Assembly: GCF_031127875.1 (NCBI RefSeq)
Contig: NZ_JARXIA010000001.1
Span: forward strand, 895,124 to 959,123
Length of the DNA stretch: 64,000 nt
Direction: 5' to 3'
Source: Pelagicoccus sp. SDUM812005
GTDB taxonomy: Bacteria > Verrucomicrobiota > Verrucomicrobiia > Opitutales > Opitutaceae
Shown: piece after piece, positions 61,262-64,000 of the stretch
Layout: every line of letters begins with the position of its first letter
How positions within the stretch are numbered: the first letter of the stretch is position 1
Translations under genes and position numbers: made by a program
The notes under the pieces: model-generated
Told to the model about the DNA's origin: nothing
The model's input: the letters and a program-made list of their open reading frames with translations, nothing else
Databases searched by the model: none

Positions 61262-62167
61262 ATGCAAGATTACTCAGTAACGCATTTGAAACAGCTTGAA
61301 AGCGAAGCGATTTACATCCTTCGCGAGACTGCTGCTCAGTTCGAGCGTCCGGTGCTCCTCTTTTCGGGGGGCAAGGACTCAATCGTGATGACGCATCTTG
61401 CGATGAAGGCGTTTTGGCCGGCCAAGATTCCGTTTCCCTTGTTGCACGTGGATACCGGCCACAATTTCCCCGAGACCATCCAGTATCGAGACGATCTCGT
61501 GGCGAAGCTGGGAGCGAACTTGGTGGTTGGTTCCGTCGAAGAAGCGATCAAGGACGGTCGTGTCGTAGAGGAAAAGGGACCGAACGCTTCCCGCAACATG
61601 CTGCAGATCCAGACCTTGCTCGACGCTCTCGAGGAAGGTCAGTACGACGCGGCGATGGGTGGGGCCCGCCGCGACGAGGAGAAGGCTCGCGCCAAGGAGC
61701 GTTTCTTCTCGCACCGCGACGAATTCGGGCAATGGGATCCCAAGAACCAGCGTCCGGAGCTTTGGAATATCTTCAACGGCCGCATGGCTCACGGGGAGCA
61801 CTTCCGTGTCTTCCCGCTCTCGAACTGGACGGAGATGGACGTTTGGCAGTACATGAAGGCCGAGAATATCGAGCTACCTAGCCTCTACTACTCTCACGAG
61901 CGCGACGTGGTTATTCGCAATGGCACGATCTTGGCCGTATCGGAGTTCGTGCAGCCGCGCGATGGCGAGAAGGTCGAAAAGAAGCGAATCCGCTTCCGCA
62001 CAATGGGCGACGCTACCATCACGGGCGCGGTCGAGTCCGATGCGGATACGATGGACAAGATCATCGAGGAGGTCGCTGCTGCGAGGCAGACCGAGCGAGG
62101 AAATCGAGCGGACGACAAGCGAAGCGAAAGCGCCATGGAAGACCGCAAGAAGGCGGGCTACTTTTGA
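61262..62167 (+). CDS. cysD: sulfate adenylyltransferase subunit 2
   Basis: A 301-aa PAPS-reductase-fold subunit that forms adenosine 5'-phosphosulfate with CysN. The P-loop-like motif is VLLFSGGKDSIVMTHLAMKAF, followed by LLHVDTGHNFPETIQYRD and MGGARRDEEKARAKERFFSHRD. It functions in assimilatory sulfate reduction upstream of sulfite reductase (10 kb). cysN follows after 45 nt. Confidence 0.96.
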   Translation: MQDYSVTHLKQLESEAIYILRETAAQFERPVLLFSGGKDSIVMTHLAMKAFWPAKIPFPLLHVDTGHNFPETIQYRDDLVAKLGANLVVGSVEEAIKDGRVVEEKGPNASRNMLQIQTLLDALEEGQYDAAMGGARRDEEKARAKERFFSHRDEFGQWDPKNQRPELWNIFNGRMAHGEHFRVFPLSNWTEMDVWQYMKAENIELPSLYYSHERDVVIRNGTILAVSEFVQPRDGEKVEKKRIRFRTMGDATITGAVESDADTMDKIIEEVAAARQTERGNRADDKRSESAMEDRKKAGYF

Positions 62168-62212
62168 TCCGCGGCTGTGTAACCAATCTTTTAATACAAA
62201 TTTCCCAATACT

Positions 62213-63499
62213 ATGAGCACTGAAAACAGCTCTCCGGAAAAAGGCTACCTCGACATGGATCTCCTCCGTTTCACGACCGCTGGCTCGGTCGACGACGGAA
62301 AGTCTACCTTGATCGGCCGTCTGATGTACGACTCGAAGGCGATCTTCGAAGACCAGCTTGAGTCGATCGAAAACACCAGCAAGCAGCGCGGCGACGAGCA
62401 CGTGAACCTGGCGCTTCTCACGGACGGCCTGCGCGCCGAGCGGGAGCAGGGGATCACTATCGACGTGGCTTACCGCTACTTTGCAACTCCGCGTCGCAAG
62501 TTCATCATCGCCGATACGCCGGGGCATATCCAGTACACCCGCAACATGGTGACCGGCGCCTCTACGGCGAACTTGGCCATCATCTTGGTCGACGCCCGCA
62601 AGGGAGTTATCGAACAGACCTGCCGCCACAGCTTCATCGCTAACTTGCTGCGTATCCAGCATGTGGTGATCGCCGTCAACAAGATGGACCTCGTGGATTG
62701 GTCGGAGGAAACCTTCAACAAGATTCGGTCCGACTTCCAGAAGTTCGCCTCCCGCTTGGACAACATCGTGGAGATTTCCTTCATCCCGATTAGCGCCTTG
62801 AAGGGCGACAACGTGGTGGACAAGTCGACGAACATGCCATGGTACAACGGGCCGACGCTTCTCTACCATCTTGAAACCCTGTATGTCGGTCCTGACGCGA
62901 ACCATGTGGATTCGCGCCTTCCTGTGCAGTGGGTGATCCGCCCGCATAGCGACCAGTACCATGACTTCCGCGGTTACGCGGGCCGAGTGGCTGGCGGCGT
63001 TTTCAAGCCGGGCGACGACGTGGTCGTTTATCCGTCCGGCTTCGAGGCAAAGGTCAAGGCGTTGCATACGGCGGACGGCGAACTGGAGGAAGCGTATTCG
63101 CCATTGAGCGTCGCGATGACTTTGGATCGCGAGATCGACATCAGCCGCGGCGATATGATTGCCAAGCCAAACAATCCACCGACGGTCGGCCAGGACATCG
63201 ACGCGATGGTGTGCTGGTTTTCGGACAAGCCGCTGAATCCGCGAGGCAAGTTCCTCATCCGCCACTGCTCGAAGGAGGCGAAGGCGCTCATCCGCGACGT
63301 GAAGTACAAGGTGGACATCAATACCTTGCACAAGATCGAGGGAGACAATCAGTTTACGCTCAATGACATCGGTCGCATCACGATCCGTACGGCGTCGCCG
63401 CTCTGCTACGATAGCTACAAGCGCAATCGCGTGACCGGTTCCTTCATCCTTGTCGATGCGAACACGAACGAGACGGTCGCTGCTGGCATGATTCGTTAG
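62213..63499 (+). CDS. cysN: sulfate adenylyltransferase subunit 1 (GTPase)
   Basis: A 428-aa elongation-factor-like GTPase that couples GTP hydrolysis to APS synthesis. The G1 motif is AGSVDDGKSTLIGRL, G2/G3 are EQGITIDVAYRYF and DTPGHIQYTRN, and G4 is NKMDLVDW. It lacks the C-terminal APS-kinase domain seen in CysNC fusions. It forms an operon with cysD and ends in a 9-bp terminator. Confidence 0.95.
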   Translation: MSTENSSPEKGYLDMDLLRFTTAGSVDDGKSTLIGRLMYDSKAIFEDQLESIENTSKQRGDEHVNLALLTDGLRAEREQGITIDVAYRYFATPRRKFIIADTPGHIQYTRNMVTGASTANLAIILVDARKGVIEQTCRHSFIANLLRIQHVVIAVNKMDLVDWSEETFNKIRSDFQKFASRLDNIVEISFIPISALKGDNVVDKSTNMPWYNGPTLLYHLETLYVGPDANHVDSRLPVQWVIRPHSDQYHDFRGYAGRVAGGVFKPGDDVVVYPSGFEAKVKALHTADGELEEAYSPLSVAMTLDREIDISRGDMIAKPNNPPTVGQDIDAMVCWFSDKPLNPRGKFLIRHCSKEAKALIRDVKYKVDINTLHKIEGDNQFTLNDIGRITIRTASPLCYDSYKRNRVTGSFILVDANTNETVAAGMIR

Positions 63500-63532
63500 G
63501 GACTGCTGGTCGGCTTAAGTTTTACCTTTCGC

Positions 63533-63567
63533 GAAAGCCGCGTTCCTGATTTGGGGATGCGGCTTTC
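63533..63567 (+). terminator. intrinsic terminator of cysN
   Basis: GAAAGCCGC (63533-63541) pairs perfectly with GCGGCTTTC (63559-63567) around a 17-nt loop; the trailing T-run is short. Confidence 0.65.
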
Positions 63568-63624
63568 TTGCGTATCAGGACATCCCTTAGAGGGTATTCT
63601 TGTTTACAAAGTCTTTACAGAGTG

Positions 63625-63647
63625 GGGTTTAAAATTAATGTAAACCC
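63625..63647 (+). promoter_or_regulatory. inverted repeat directly before the HTH protein start
   Basis: GGGTTTA (63625-63631) and TAAACCC (63641-63647) are perfect inverted repeats with a 9-nt AT-rich centre. TTTACA also occurs directly at 63603-63608 and 63614-63619. They lie 1 nt before the ATG and could bind the encoded protein or form a hairpin that limits translation. Confidence 0.45.
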
Positions 63648-63648
63648 T

Positions 63649-63990
63649 ATGCAGAAAGCCGATGAACACCCGCTATCGATCGATGAAATAGCAGCCCGCT
63701 TGAAGTGCGCGCGGGGTTGGGTGCAGCTTTCGATAGACGCAGGATGTCCGGTTAACTCCGACAAGCGAGTAAGCATCCGGGATTTCATGCTGTTCCAGCT
63801 GACCAATATTCAAAAGATCCGCTCCCTCGCGGGACTTCCGGAGATCGAGACTCCGGGGACGGTTAAGGATTTGCGTCCTAATGTGAAGGCAATCCTCACC
63901 ACCCAGCTCGAATGGCTTCAGGTTCGTTCGACGCGGAGCGCCGTTAAGACGGCGGCCAAGCTCGTGTGCGATCGCATCAACGCGGTCTGA
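63649..63990 (+). CDS. small helix-turn-helix protein (excisionase-like N-terminus)
   Basis: A 113-aa protein. Residues 7-45 (LSIDEIAARLKCARGWVQLSI) look like a MerR/excisionase-type helix-turn-helix; the rest is basic and helical. I do not recognise the family. A phage excisionase or small transcription factor is possible, but no integrase is nearby. The ATG at 63649 is preferred; the frame is open upstream. Confidence 0.6.
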   Translation: MQKADEHPLSIDEIAARLKCARGWVQLSIDAGCPVNSDKRVSIRDFMLFQLTNIQKIRSLAGLPEIETPGTVKDLRPNVKAILTTQLEWLQVRSTRSAVKTAAKLVCDRINAV

Positions 63991-64000
63991 CGGGGGGGGG

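Noticed and set aside
63991..64000. G-run at the end of the window
   Set aside because: Could be a real homopolymer or an end artefact; not interpretable at the edge.
1..64000. CRISPR arrays, rRNA, insertion sequences
   Set aside because: No regularly spaced repeats, no rRNA-like stretches and no transposase were recognised anywhere in the window.

Overview
The window looks like chromosomal DNA of a GC-rich Verrucomicrobiota bacterium, most likely class Opitutia and possibly close to Pelagicoccus. This is inferred from three things: a 51-aa 'small basic protein' of the kind found in Verrucomicrobia and Chlamydiae (51149-51304), a large carboxypeptidase-like-domain TonB receptor with a short leader, and frequent gene starts without a clear Shine-Dalgarno. 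No rRNA, tRNA, CRISPR array or insertion sequence was recognised. Most of the window is ordinary core genome, with a few accessory patches.

Layout. 1-2485: the tail of an unknown gene, then a PNPOx-fold flavoprotein divergent from a MocR/PdxR-type regulator. 2486-7620: a visibly more AT-rich, co-directional minus-strand block with a HEPN/MNT toxin-antitoxin pair behind two 19-bp operators, and a tightly packed three-gene operon (OLD-family ATPase/TOPRIM nuclease, membrane-anchored helical protein, PD-(D/E)XK plus DUF4268 protein). This is the best candidate for an undescribed defence system. 7765-17257: secreted deacetylase, alpha/beta hydrolase, sulfite reductase, DUF3108 protein, a metallo-beta-lactamase exonuclease fused to a degenerate DNA-ligase domain, DoxX, a membrane-anchored protein and an HD nucleotidase. 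17360-23224: flagellin with a probable sigma-28 promoter, TRIC channel, rpoN, an ErpA/IscA-type protein, gcvT and gcvH. 24469-28426: TonB receptor plus phytase-like beta-propeller. 28639-34888: methyltransferase, DAHP synthase, ahpF, ahpC/oxyR and an RluA-type pseudouridine synthase.

35069-42102: cold-type RRM protein, then a BigR/SqrR-like ArsR regulator divergent from a five-gene RND efflux operon. 42151-51664: two rhomboid proteases, an MHYT sensor kinase coupled to a REC-HDOD regulator, cold-shock protein, thioesterase, YdcF-like protein, a SecD-P1-like lipoprotein overlapping an M23 peptidase, small basic protein and cutA. 51795-63990: housekeeping genes rpoZ, smpB, thrB, trmL, a glycosyltransferase 9 gene, serS, tilS, ftsH, an aminotransferase, cysD-cysN and a small helix-turn-helix protein.

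Functional links: sulfite reductase and cysDN belong to assimilatory sulfate reduction; ahpC, ahpF and oxyR form a peroxide module; the TonB receptor and phytase-like protein suggest organic-phosphate scavenging; the BigR-like sensor suggests an efflux system controlled by reactive sulfur or oxidants. Many genes end in intrinsic terminators, and a family of short palindromic intergenic repeats occurs at least three times.
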